Positions 25,621-33,854 of a stretch of DNA of 64,000 bases are shown here, piece by piece (the stretch's first letter is position 1; each line of letters starts with the position of its first letter). Source of the stretch: Lachnospiraceae bacterium (GTDB taxonomy: Bacteria; Bacillota; Clostridia; Lachnospirales; Lachnospiraceae); assembly GCA_017411305.1 (NCBI GenBank), contig JAFQQI010000066.1, positions 147,305 to 211,304 on the forward strand, read 5' to 3'. A model generated the notes under the pieces. That model ran no database searches and was not told the origin of the DNA. It saw nothing but the letters and a program-made list of their open reading frames with translations. A program made the translations under genes and the position numbers.

Positions 25621-26121
25621 ATGTCAGTACAAAAATTAACAAGGATAGCGCTTTTAAGCGCTATCCTTTATGTGTCTAAACTTGCGTTGGATTTCCTACC
25701 GAACATAGAGTTAGTTTCTTTATTTATTATTCTGTATGCTTTGGCTTTTGGAACAGAAACTTTAATCATAGTGACAGTATTTAATTTGTTACAGATTATT
25801 CAATGGGGAATAGGAACTTGGACCATCAGTTATTTATATGTCTGGCCGCTTTTATGTCTGGTGACATTACTACTAAAGAAGCTGATAAAAGAAGAATTTG
25901 TACTTTGGAGTATCGTATCGGGGTTATTCGGGTTGCTATTCGGCAGTTTATTTGCGATTCTTTATCTGTTTGTGGACCCGGCATATGCACTTGCTTACTG
26001 GATTAGCGGACTGCCTTGGGATGTATGGCATGCAGTATGGAATTTTGTGCTGATGCTGGTACTTGGAAAGCCGCTTTATTCTGTATTAATTAAAATGAAA
26101 ACTGCTGTTCAAATTGACTAA
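25621..26121 (+). CDS. ECF transporter S component, probably for cobalamin or a precursor
   Basis: 166 residues with about six membrane helices. The start RIALLSAILYVSKLAL and the length are typical of ECF S components, which bind a vitamin and dock with the shared EcfAA'T energising module. No EcfA or EcfT gene is nearby, so it uses a shared (group II) module encoded elsewhere. The riboswitch and DUF4430 gene upstream suggest a CbrT/CblT-like role in corrinoid uptake; the S component alone does not prove the substrate. A GGGTGG site overlaps the end of the DUF4430 gene. Confidence 0.82.
   Translation: MSVQKLTRIALLSAILYVSKLALDFLPNIELVSLFIILYALAFGTETLIIVTVFNLLQIIQWGIGTWTISYLYVWPLLCLVTLLLKKLIKEEFVLWSIVSGLFGLLFGSLFAILYLFVDPAYALAYWISGLPWDVWHAVWNFVLMLVLGKPLYSVLIKMKTAVQID
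25641..25668 (+). promoter_or_regulatory. Perfect hairpin inside the start of the ECF S gene
   Basis: AAGGATAGCGCTT (25641-25653), loop TT, and its exact complement (25656-25668) lie within codons 7-16. No T run follows, so it is not a normal terminator; it may affect translation or mRNA decay. Confidence 0.5.
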
Positions 26122-26127
26122 AGTCAA
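26114..26127. promoter_or_regulatory. Perfect palindrome near the 2-hydroxyacid dehydrogenase promoter
   Basis: TTGACTAAAGTCAA is a 14-bp perfect palindrome overlapping the 3' end of the ECF S gene, 7 bases upstream of a TATACT (26134-26139) and 65 bases before the next start codon. It resembles an operator. The half sites TTGACT/AGTCAA also occur in the MarR-linked site at 5757, with 1 instead of 2 central bases. Confidence 0.4.
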
Positions 26128-26191
26128 GTATACTATACTCATATCGCAGGAAAGCAAACGGCTGCGAGGTGGATCGAAAGGAGATAAAGAA

Positions 26192-27151
26192 ATGAAAATC
26201 GTAATCTTAGAGCGTAACAGCGTAGGAACCGATGTTTCTGTAGATGCCTTGGGCAAATACGGAGAGCTTACCATTCATCGCAATACCACAGCACCCGACG
26301 TGGCAGAAAGAGTAAAGGACGCAGATATTATTATTGCCAATAAATCTCCTTTGAATGAAACCACCTTAAAGGATGCAGCTAATGTAAAGCTGATTTGTGA
26401 ATTTGCCACAGGTTATGACAATGTAGATTTAAACTATTGTAAGCAGAGAGGCATTAAGGTTGTCAATGTTGTGAATTATTCTACCGATGCAGTAGCACAG
26501 CATACCTTTGCACTTTGCTTCTATATTTTAGAGAAGCTTCGTCATTATGATGATTATGTAAAGTCCGGTGCATACGCAGCGCAGGATCGGTTTTCCAACT
26601 TTGATCTTCCCTATACGGAGCTTGCAGGAAAGACCTGGGGCATTATCGGCATGGGTAATATCGGAAAGAAAGTGGCACAGATTGCAACAGCGTTCGGCTG
26701 TAAAGTAATTTTTTACTCTGTGACAGGAAACAGTAGTTGCACGGATTATGAGAGAGTGGATTTTGATACTTTGCTCAAGGAGTCTGATTTCTTATCTTTA
26801 CATTGTCCGTTAAGTGACATCACCAGAGATTTAATAAATTTGGATGCATTAAAAAAGATGAAAGAAACAGCGATTCTGATTAATGTGGCAAGAGGCCCGG
26901 TGGTAAATGATGCAGATCTTTATACGGCCTTGAAAGAGAACTATATTCTGGGAGCGGGACTTGATGTAACAAGTACAGAGCCCATGAAGGACAGCAATCC
27001 CTTAAGTAAGTTTATGGACAGTAACCGCTTGATTATCACACCTCATATGGCTTGGGCAAGTATTGAAGCCAGAACCAGAGTGGTATCTGAAACTTGTAAA
27101 AATATTGAAGCATTTTTAAACGGTGAGGACAGAAATATCGTTAATAAGTAA
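26192..27151 (+). CDS. D-2-hydroxyacid dehydrogenase (NAD-dependent)
   Basis: 319 residues of the D-isomer-specific 2-hydroxyacid dehydrogenase family. The Rossmann motif is GIIGMGNIGKKV. The catalytic Arg lies in NVARGPVV, the Glu in DVTSTEP and the His in TPHMAWAS. The substrate may be a 2-oxo acid such as hydroxypyruvate or pyruvate. Its place just before MTA/SAH deaminase and AhcY hints at methyl-cycle metabolism, where keto acids such as KMTB occur, but this is only context. AAAGGAG precedes ATG 26192; the longer in-frame ATG at 26114 lies in the operator-like palindrome and lacks a site. Confidence 0.9.
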   Translation: MKIVILERNSVGTDVSVDALGKYGELTIHRNTTAPDVAERVKDADIIIANKSPLNETTLKDAANVKLICEFATGYDNVDLNYCKQRGIKVVNVVNYSTDAVAQHTFALCFYILEKLRHYDDYVKSGAYAAQDRFSNFDLPYTELAGKTWGIIGMGNIGKKVAQIATAFGCKVIFYSVTGNSSCTDYERVDFDTLLKESDFLSLHCPLSDITRDLINLDALKKMKETAILINVARGPVVNDADLYTALKENYILGAGLDVTSTEPMKDSNPLSKFMDSNRLIITPHMAWASIEARTRVVSETCKNIEAFLNGEDRNIVNK

Positions 27152-27185
27152 CAACCAATAAAAAATAAACCGAGAGGAGACATTC

Positions 27186-28487
27186 ATGGGTATTATATTA
27201 AAGAATATTTCAGCTATTCTTCCAAACGGAGAAAAAGATGAAGTAAAAGAAACCAGTATTTATATTGAGGGAGACAGAATTGTTGCAATCGGTAATGCGC
27301 CGGAAGGCTTTGCAGAGGAAAAAGTCATTGACGGTAAGGACAAGCTGGTAATTCCCGGACTCATAAACTGTCATACCCATTCTTATATGGCATTTATGCG
27401 GAATGTGGCAGATGACCTTTCCTTTATGGATTGGCTGTTCGGAACCATTGACCCTATCGAGCAGCAGATGACTGATGAGGATACTTATTGGGGAGCCTGC
27501 CTTGCTATTTTAGAAATGATGAAAAGCGGAACTACCTGCTTTAATGATATGCAGATGAACATTCATCAGACCACCAGAGCCGTAAAGGAATCCGGTATGC
27601 GTGCCGTAATTTCCAGAGGACTTGTGGGAAGCGGAAATGATGAAGCCGGACAGGTTCGTTTGGCACAGGCATATGAAGAAAGAGATGCAGCCAAGGATTG
27701 TGACAGACTTTCCTTTATGTTGGGGCCTCACGCGCCTTATACCTGTGATGACGGTTTTATGCGTATCGTATCTGAGGAAGCCAAGAAAAATAACATGAGA
27801 ATCCATGTGCATTTATCTGAAAGTGTGAGCGAAATCCAGCAGATTAAAGAAAAATACGGATGCACGCCCATTGAAATGGCAAATAACAACGGATTGTTTG
27901 ATGTGCCTGCCATTGCGGCACACTGCGTACAGGTAGATGATAAGGATATTGCTATTTTAAAGGAAAAGGGTGTCAGTGTGGTAACCAATCCTGCCAGCAA
28001 CATGAAACTGGGTAACGGTTTTGCGCCTGTTGATAAGATGTTAGGGGCAGGAGTAAATGTGTGTCTGGGAACTGACGGAGCAGCATCTAATAACAGCCTT
28101 AATATGTTCCATGAATTGAGCTTACTTACCCTGATTCACAAAGGAGTTAATAAAACACCTCAGTGTGTCAGTGCAAGAGAAGGCTTTCGTATCGCTACCA
28201 TTAACGGTGCCAAAGCCCTTGGCTTAGAGAAGGAAATCGGTTCTATTGAAGTAGGCAAAAAAGCCGACCTCGCAATTTTGAACCTGAATACCCCTTCCTT
28301 AACACCCAGAAATAATCTGATTGCGGGACTTTCTTATTCTGCGAACGGTTCAGAGGTAGAAACAGTAATTATTGATGGTAAAATTACTATGGAAAACAGA
28401 AAAGTATTGACCATGGATGAAGAATTAGTGTATAAAAAAGTGAACGATATTATTGTGAGAATGGGTCTTGATAAGAAGGAGTATTAA
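27186..28487 (+). CDS. mtaD: Amidohydrolase, 5-methylthioadenosine/S-adenosylhomocysteine deaminase
   Basis: 433 residues, TIM-barrel amidohydrolase. Metal ligands: the HTHS pair near residue 64, the His in HVHLSES, AAHCVQ and the Asp in GTDGAASNN. This set and length match MTA/SAH deaminases, which turn SAH into S-inosylhomocysteine and MTA into 5'-methylthioinosine. Related guanine or hydroxyatrazine hydrolases share the fold, but the neighbour AhcY supports SAH as substrate. Having both a deaminase and a hydrolase for SAH side by side is notable. GAGAGGAG precedes the ATG, and the gene follows the dehydrogenase by 34 bases. Confidence 0.88.
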   Translation: MGIILKNISAILPNGEKDEVKETSIYIEGDRIVAIGNAPEGFAEEKVIDGKDKLVIPGLINCHTHSYMAFMRNVADDLSFMDWLFGTIDPIEQQMTDEDTYWGACLAILEMMKSGTTCFNDMQMNIHQTTRAVKESGMRAVISRGLVGSGNDEAGQVRLAQAYEERDAAKDCDRLSFMLGPHAPYTCDDGFMRIVSEEAKKNNMRIHVHLSESVSEIQQIKEKYGCTPIEMANNNGLFDVPAIAAHCVQVDDKDIAILKEKGVSVVTNPASNMKLGNGFAPVDKMLGAGVNVCLGTDGAASNNSLNMFHELSLLTLIHKGVNKTPQCVSAREGFRIATINGAKALGLEKEIGSIEVGKKADLAILNLNTPSLTPRNNLIAGLSYSANGSEVETVIIDGKITMENRKVLTMDEELVYKKVNDIIVRMGLDKKEY

Positions 28488-28489
28488 CA

Positions 28490-28600
28490 ATTAGGACCGA
28501 TTTAAGATGATAACGTTAACATATCAGTGATGATAGGACAGACGACCATCACTATAATAAAAATTCGGCTGAATAAACTCAACTTATTTAATGGAGGAAA
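28490..28600 (+). promoter_or_regulatory. Structured leader before ahcY
   Basis: AGTGATG (near 28526) and CATCACT (near 28549) form a stem, and flanking CCGATTT and AAATTCGG can form an outer helix. I could not match it to a known SAM or SAH riboswitch. It may be a leader structure or an attenuator of ahcY. Confidence 0.35.
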
Positions 28601-28605
28601 TGTAA

Positions 28606-29856
28606 ATGAGCAGTGAAATCAGAGACATTAATTTAGCCGAATCCGGCGAACGCAAAATTGAGTGGGTGAAGAGAAATTGTGACCTTCTCCGTACTTTGGA
28701 GGAGGAGTTTTCACAGACAAAGCCCTTTGCAGGCAAGAAGGTAGCCCTTTCCGTACACTTAGAGGCTAAGACAGCTTACCTTTGTAAGGTATTAAAGGCA
28801 GGCGGTGCAGAAATGTATGTTACAGGTTCCAATCCCCTTTCCACTCAGGATGATGTGGCAGCAGCCCTTGTTAAGGATGGTCTTGAGGTACATGCATGGT
28901 ATGATTGTACACCTGAAGAATACGAAATGCATATCCGTCACGTATTAGAGGCAGGCCCCAACATTATTATTGATGACGGCGGCGATTTGGTAAATATGAT
29001 TCACACACAGATGCCTGAATTGATTCCCAATATCATTGGCGGATGCGAAGAAACTACAACAGGTATCATTCGTTTGGAAGCTATGGCTAAGGCAGGGGAA
29101 CTGAAATTCCCTATGGTTCGTGTAAATAACGCGGATTGTAAGCATTTATTTGATAACCGTTACGGTACAGGACAGTCCGTATGGGACGGTATTAACCGTA
29201 CAACCAACCTGATTGTGGCAGGTAAAATTGTAGTTGTAGCAGGCTACGGCTGGTGCGGAAAAGGTACTGCCATGAGAGCCAAAGGCTTGGGCGCAAGAGT
29301 TATCGTAACAGAAATTGACCCTATTAAGGCAATTGAAGCAGTTATGGACGGCTTTGATGTCATGCCTATGAACGAAGCAGCCAAGATTGGTGATTTCTTC
29401 GTAACCGTAACAGGCTGTGATAAGGTAATTGATGAAGAAGATTTTGCAGTAATGAAGGATGGAGCTATTCTTTGTAATGCAGGTCATTTTGACTGTGAAA
29501 TTGATATGGCAAGACTTCGTGAAATTGCTGTAGAAACCAGAGAAATGAGAAAAAACATCATGGGCTATAAGCTTCCTGCCGGTCAGTGGATTTTTATCCT
29601 GGCAGAAGGAAGACTGGTAAATCTGGCAGCAGGCGATGGACATCCTGCAGAAATTATGGATATGAGCTTTGCTATTCAGGCGCTTTCTGCGAAATATCTG
29701 GTTGAACACGGCAGTGAGCTGACAGAGAAATTAATTGATGTACCTAAGGCAGTGGATAATGATGTAGCAATGAGAAAGCTTGCATTTATGGGTAAAGAAA
29801 TTGATGTGCTGACAGAGGAACAGGAAAAATATTTAAACAGCTATACTTTAGCATAA
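28606..29856 (+). CDS. ahcY: Adenosylhomocysteinase
   Basis: 416 residues, the short form without the eukaryote-type insert. It hydrolyses S-adenosylhomocysteine to homocysteine and adenosine in the methyl cycle. Visible: ALSVHLEAKTAYL near the N-terminus, GGCEETTTGIIR and NNADCKHLFDNRYGTGQS in the substrate domain, and the NAD-binding GYGWCGKGTAMRAKGLGA. The C-terminal NAD-capping end is short. GGAGG precedes ATG 28606. Codons are those of a well-expressed gene. It ends with a strong terminator. Confidence 0.96.
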   Translation: MSSEIRDINLAESGERKIEWVKRNCDLLRTLEEEFSQTKPFAGKKVALSVHLEAKTAYLCKVLKAGGAEMYVTGSNPLSTQDDVAAALVKDGLEVHAWYDCTPEEYEMHIRHVLEAGPNIIIDDGGDLVNMIHTQMPELIPNIIGGCEETTTGIIRLEAMAKAGELKFPMVRVNNADCKHLFDNRYGTGQSVWDGINRTTNLIVAGKIVVVAGYGWCGKGTAMRAKGLGARVIVTEIDPIKAIEAVMDGFDVMPMNEAAKIGDFFVTVTGCDKVIDEEDFAVMKDGAILCNAGHFDCEIDMARLREIAVETREMRKNIMGYKLPAGQWIFILAEGRLVNLAAGDGHPAEIMDMSFAIQALSAKYLVEHGSELTEKLIDVPKAVDNDVAMRKLAFMGKEIDVLTEEQEKYLNSYTLA

Positions 29857-29861
29857 TAGAG

Positions 29862-29897
29862 CTGCATACAGGCATAATGGTCTGTATGCAGTTTTTT
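29862..29897 (+). terminator. Terminator of ahcY
   Basis: CTGCATACAG (29862-29871) pairs with CTGTATGCAG (29882-29891), followed by TTTTTT. Confidence 0.92.
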
Positions 29898-29924
29898 CCA
29901 TATAAATGTAAAGAAATTAATTGT

Positions 29925-29953
29925 TTGACATTTCGCTGATTGAGACATATAAT
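29925..29953 (+). promoter_or_regulatory. Perfect consensus sigma-A promoter of the HTH/HipA-like operon
   Basis: TTGACA (29925-29930), 17-bp spacer, TATAAT (29948-29953). All twelve consensus bases are present, and it begins 27 bases after the ahcY T run. The early in-frame ATG at 29952 lies in the -10 box, which rules it out as the translation start. Confidence 0.85.
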
Positions 29954-29978
29954 GAAAGCAAGAAAGAAGGTGGCAGGT

Positions 29979-30566
29979 ATGGCAGCATTCAATGAAAGAA
30001 ATGCCGGAAGAAAACCCAGCATCAGTAAGGAACAACTGACAGAAATCAGAAAACGACGAGGTAGCGGGGAGTCCGTTACCGCTCTGGCAGAGGAATACGG
30101 CGTATCCAGACAGACTCTGTCTGCCTATTTAAATACCGCCGATGATGTTATGGGGAATATATACCGTACTTACAAGTGTTGGGCTATCTTGAACCGCGAA
30201 TTCCGCAAATCCTGTCAGCTGCAGGACTATGTGCTTCGTATGGAATATATGTGTGAGGATGAGCTTTGCAGTATTATCCTCGTAGATTTTTGTCAAAAAA
30301 AGATAGAAGTGATTAACAAGACCGACGAAGTCATTCATCAGGCATTTGGTGTGAAAGCGAAGCCTGACTGGGAGGATTTCGAATATTTTTTGGAGAGCCG
30401 TTGCTTTCCCAGAACCAGAGACCATTTGAAGCTTGTCTTAAGAGACTTGGGCTTAGACAGCTATGACCCTCTTGCCATTATTGAAAAGACCGAAGGACGC
30501 ATGGCAGAGGATAAGCAGTGGATTAATCTGATGTATTATCGTCCCGGATATGAACCTATTGGATAG
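29979..30566 (+). CDS. HTH protein partnered with a HipA-like kinase
   Basis: 195 residues in two parts. Residues about 13-55 form a resolvase/homeodomain-like helix-turn-helix (SGESVTALAEEYGVSRQTLSAYL). The C-terminal half is a small conserved domain often found in Firmicutes next to HipA-like kinases, with KTDEVIHQAFGVK, WEDFEYFLESRCFPRTRD and LDSYDPLAIIEKTEGRMAED. I start at ATG 29979, which follows AAGGTGG by 5 bases; the ATG at 29952 is in the promoter. The kinase gene begins 19 bases later. By analogy with HipB-HipA it may repress the operon and bind the kinase (inference). Confidence 0.75.
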   Translation: MAAFNERNAGRKPSISKEQLTEIRKRRGSGESVTALAEEYGVSRQTLSAYLNTADDVMGNIYRTYKCWAILNREFRKSCQLQDYVLRMEYMCEDELCSIILVDFCQKKIEVINKTDEVIHQAFGVKAKPDWEDFEYFLESRCFPRTRDHLKLVLRDLGLDSYDPLAIIEKTEGRMAEDKQWINLMYYRPGYEPIG

Positions 30567-30585
30567 GGGGGAAAGGAGGAGAACC

Positions 30586-31410
30586 ATGGAAAAGATTACC
30601 ATAACCAATCAAAAACAGTATATCGAAACAGGTCATTCCTCCAAAGGCAACCAGCTCAAATGGAAAGATGAGCCATGGTGGTACAAGGCAGACCAGATGG
30701 GCTATGAGAGTCTGGCAGAAACAGTGGTATCACGGATATTGTGTTCCTCCAATATCGGGGAGCATGTGATATATGAGCCGGTGCAGATTGTGTATCAGGA
30801 TAAAGAGTTGATGGGCTGCAGAAGCAAAAACTTCCTGGGGGAGAGGGAAGAACTCATTACACTTGAGAAATTATTCCGTCTGCATACGGGTATGAGTCTT
30901 GCCAAGGAGCTTGCTTATATCAGCGATACCAAGAAGAGAATTGCCTATACCGTAGATCATGTTATCAGCTATACCGGACTTACGGACTTTGGTGCGTATC
31001 TTACGGGGATACTGGAAATGGATGCTTTTTTCTTAAATGAAGACAGACATACCAATAACATAGCCATGATTTACCGGCTGGATGACAAAAGCTACCGGCT
31101 TTGTCCCAGCTTTGATATGGGATTATCCTTGTTTGCGGATATGAGAGGAGATTTTCCTTTGTCAAAGCCTACGGAGGATTGCCGTAAGGATATCATTGCC
31201 AAGCCCTTTGCACGGGACTTTGATGAACAGGCAGATGCGGCGGGAGAGCTTTACGGAACACAACTGATATTTTGTATCAGTAAGAATGAGATGGTAAAGG
31301 AAGTCCGCCTCTATGAGGATATCTATCCGAAAGAAGTAATAGACAGAGTAGAGGAGACCTTACGTTATCAGGCAGACAAATATAGTTACATGATACGTAA
31401 AAAGGGATAA
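30586..31410 (+). CDS. HipA-like kinase
   Basis: 274 residues, shorter than E. coli HipA (about 440) because the N-terminal subdomain is missing. Kinase features: WWYKADQMGYESLAE with a candidate ATP-binding Lys, the catalytic loop FLNEDRHTNN (Asp153, Asn158) and the DFG-like SFDMG (Asp177). Known HipA phosphorylates an aminoacyl-tRNA synthetase, but targets of this short form are unknown. AAAGGAGGAG precedes ATG 30586. The missing N-terminal subdomain may correspond to the separate conserved domain fused to the HTH in the upstream gene (inference). All visible catalytic residues are kept, so activity is likely. Confidence 0.82.
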   Translation: MEKITITNQKQYIETGHSSKGNQLKWKDEPWWYKADQMGYESLAETVVSRILCSSNIGEHVIYEPVQIVYQDKELMGCRSKNFLGEREELITLEKLFRLHTGMSLAKELAYISDTKKRIAYTVDHVISYTGLTDFGAYLTGILEMDAFFLNEDRHTNNIAMIYRLDDKSYRLCPSFDMGLSLFADMRGDFPLSKPTEDCRKDIIAKPFARDFDEQADAAGELYGTQLIFCISKNEMVKEVRLYEDIYPKEVIDRVEETLRYQADKYSYMIRKKG

Positions 31411-31469
31411 TGCAGAAGAAGCCGGCAAGGAAGTACTACGGTTTCAGAGAAAGACGATAGGAAAACACT

Positions 31470-32144
31470 ATGAACAAAGGAATAAGCGGATTATTTATTT
31501 TATTGCAAAAACCATATAGACTGTGCTTTGTGCTGACAGGCTTGTTTCTCTTTTTTGCAGGAACCAGCTTTCATAGCTCTGTATTAATACGAGATTATAT
31601 AGAAACAACAGGAGAAGTAATCAATTTGGAGGAAACAACAGAGCTTCGCCAGGGGAACAGGGAGCTTAGATATAACTATGATTTGATTTGGTATGCGGAC
31701 GGAGAAGAATATGAAAAGCACTTTGAGAAGCAGCTTGATGCACGGGAAGAAGGCGAGGTTACCATTTGGATACGACCGGATAACCGGGATGCAGTTTTTT
31801 CAAATTCGGCAGAGAACTATGATGCGGCCTATCGCTTCTTGGGAATTGCAATTGTTGCGGGACTGGCAGGGATGTTGTTTTACGGTATCGAAAGAAGCAA
31901 CCGTTATGAGAGCAGGAGCCAAACCATAGAAAGGCTGGAGGATACGAAGCTGTATAGTATACTGGTATTCATATTGTCTTTGATAGGAGCAGCAATGCCC
32001 TTTATTCTGGAATATCAGGAATTCAAAAACGGGGAATATATAAATCCGATACTCTTTGACTTTTCCGTTGCATGCGGAGTACTTGCGGTCGGATGCTTGA
32101 TATTATTTTTCCATGCGAAGAGAAAACTTAAAAAATATGAATAA
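31470..32144 (+). CDS. DUF3592-like membrane protein
   Basis: 224 residues: membrane segment at about 17-40, an external beta-rich region with TGEVINLEE, YNYDLIWYADGEEYEKHFE and VTIWIRPDN (the DUF3592 pattern), a membrane segment at about 118-138, and two more near 160-180 and 195-215. Function unknown. The ribosome binding site is weak (AGGAAA). It follows the HipA-like gene by 59 bases and may be on the same transcript. Confidence 0.55.
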   Translation: MNKGISGLFILLQKPYRLCFVLTGLFLFFAGTSFHSSVLIRDYIETTGEVINLEETTELRQGNRELRYNYDLIWYADGEEYEKHFEKQLDAREEGEVTIWIRPDNRDAVFSNSAENYDAAYRFLGIAIVAGLAGMLFYGIERSNRYESRSQTIERLEDTKLYSILVFILSLIGAAMPFILEYQEFKNGEYINPILFDFSVACGVLAVGCLILFFHAKRKLKKYE

Positions 32145-32224
32145 GAGATCTCCAAATGTATAAAGCTGCTTTTTTATGGAAGAATAAAAGAAAAAGGTCA
32201 TGAAGAAAGCAGACGGAGGTAACA

Positions 32225-32659
32225 ATGGAGACTACAGATACAATTAAATTATTGAAGGAATGTGATGCAGGAACAAAAATGGCGGTTTCATCCATTGATG
32301 AGGTACTTGAGAGTATTAGTAATTCACAGCTGAAACAATTATTGCAGGAAAGCAAAAACCACCATGAAAAGTTGGAAAATGAAATATGTGCGCAGCTTGA
32401 TAAATACGGAGCGGGACAAAAGGATCCTAACCCTATTGCCAAAGGGATGTCATGGATGAAAACCAACATGAAAATGAGTATGGATAACAGCGACACCACA
32501 GTAGCGGATTTGATTACAGACGGTTGTAATATGGGTGTGAAAACCTTAAATAAGTATTTGAATCAATATGAAGCAGCTGATCATACCTCTAAGGATATTT
32601 GCAACAGATTGATTTCGATTGAAGAAACGCTTTGTAAAGATTTGAAACAGTATTTATAA
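32225..32659 (+). CDS. Small all-helical protein (DUF2383-like, ferritin-like bundle)
   Basis: 144 residues predicted as four helices: 3-24 and 25-55 with DEVLESISN and KNHHEKLENEI, then 68-90 and 95-140. The pattern of Glu and His in the first helices resembles DUF2383/PA2169-type four-helix bundles. It is not clear that metal ligands are complete. GGAGG precedes the ATG, and a terminator follows. Function unknown. Confidence 0.5.
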   Translation: METTDTIKLLKECDAGTKMAVSSIDEVLESISNSQLKQLLQESKNHHEKLENEICAQLDKYGAGQKDPNPIAKGMSWMKTNMKMSMDNSDTTVADLITDGCNMGVKTLNKYLNQYEAADHTSKDICNRLISIEETLCKDLKQYL

Positions 32660-32663
32660 AGGA

Positions 32664-32701
32664 CTCTGTTCCCTTTCTTCTGACGGGGAACAGAGACTTT
32701 T
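32664..32701 (+). terminator. Terminator hairpin
   Basis: CTCTGTTCCC (32664-32673) pairs with GGGAACAGAG (32686-32695), followed by a short ACTTTT tail. Confidence 0.75.
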
Positions 32702-32870
32702 CATGTAAACCGCAGAGTATGCGGTTACATATCTTAATATATAATATTAATAAAGTTTATAAAATCTTTAGATGCAGCGAATGGGGGATTCCTGTATAAT
32801 GTTATACAAATCTTACAAATAATGGAAGTATATAAGAAGAAAAATAATTATAATTGAGGGAGGCATATTT

Positions 32871-33710
32871 TTGAGACAAAAGATGCAAAATTTCTGGAAA
32901 GCCGTTAGGGCAGAATTAGAAGAAAATAAGAATACATTTTTAGTGTATACAGGTTTGCGTTTCCTTGTGATTTGTGTAATGATTTTGCAGATTTTTAACG
33001 GAAATTATCAGAATGTATTTTTGTGCCTTATAACATTGGTCCTGATGATTATACCCAGTGTAATTCAAGCTGCATTTAAGGTGGAGTTTCCGTCTCCGTT
33101 GGAAATTGTCATACTTGTTTTTATTTTTGCAGCAGAAATTTTAGGAGAAATCAGTGCATTTTATATCCGATTTCCTTATTGGGATACTATCCTGCATACG
33201 CTTAACGGTTTTCTTTGTGCGGCACTGGGACTTTCACTGGTGGATTTGATGAATCGCCAAAAAAAGATGCTGTTCGAACTATCACCCTTATTTATGGCAA
33301 TTGTGGCATTTTGCTTTTCTATGACAATCGGTGTGTTTTGGGAATTTTTTGAATTTGCCATGGACTTTTTCTGCGAGCTGGATATGCAGAAGGACACCGT
33401 GGTGCATGTGATTTCCTCTACATTTCTTGACCCTTTGCGGGACAACAATTCTATCATTATCAGAGATATCCAAAATGTATCGGTAAATGGGGAAATGCTG
33501 GATGTAAATGGGTATCTTGACATCGGGTTGTATGATACTATGATGGACTTGGTGGTTAATTTTATAGGTGCTATTATTTTTTCCGTAGCCGGATACTTTT
33601 ATATCAAGCGTCGTGACCAAAATAGTTTAATTAAGGGATTGGTGCCGGAGCCATGGTCAGAAGAAAAGCTTTCACTACAGCAGGAATATGAGAAGGAAAC
33701 GAAGGAGTAA
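32871..33710 (+). CDS. YjdF/DUF2238-like membrane protein
   Basis: 279 residues with about seven membrane segments. The central block with DTILHTLNGFL, GVFWEFFEFAMD and DTMMDLVVNFIGA matches the YjdF/DUF2238 family, where His, Glu and Asp in membrane helices are conserved. Function unknown. The start is TTG 32871, with GAGGGAGG 5 bases upstream; no ATG lies nearby. The C-terminal tail is charged and cytoplasmic. Confidence 0.75.
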   Translation: MRQKMQNFWKAVRAELEENKNTFLVYTGLRFLVICVMILQIFNGNYQNVFLCLITLVLMIIPSVIQAAFKVEFPSPLEIVILVFIFAAEILGEISAFYIRFPYWDTILHTLNGFLCAALGLSLVDLMNRQKKMLFELSPLFMAIVAFCFSMTIGVFWEFFEFAMDFFCELDMQKDTVVHVISSTFLDPLRDNNSIIIRDIQNVSVNGEMLDVNGYLDIGLYDTMMDLVVNFIGAIIFSVAGYFYIKRRDQNSLIKGLVPEPWSEEKLSLQQEYEKETKE

Positions 33711-33854
33711 ACCCGGGAAATAATAATAATGCTATTCTCTGTTAATATATTGTTAATTTGTGAATGACAGCTTGAAAAATAAATGATACAATTATATACA
33801 GGAGAAATTTCAAGTTGGGGTACAGATAGCAAAACACAGTAAGAGGATATTGTA

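Noticed and set aside
28490-28600. SAM or SAH riboswitch before ahcY
   Set aside because: Hairpins are present, but I cannot find the conserved blocks of S-box, SAM-II or SAH aptamers.
29146-29709. 187-codon minus-strand frame opposite ahcY
   Set aside because: It lies wholly inside a conserved gene, has no site and no recognisable protein pattern.
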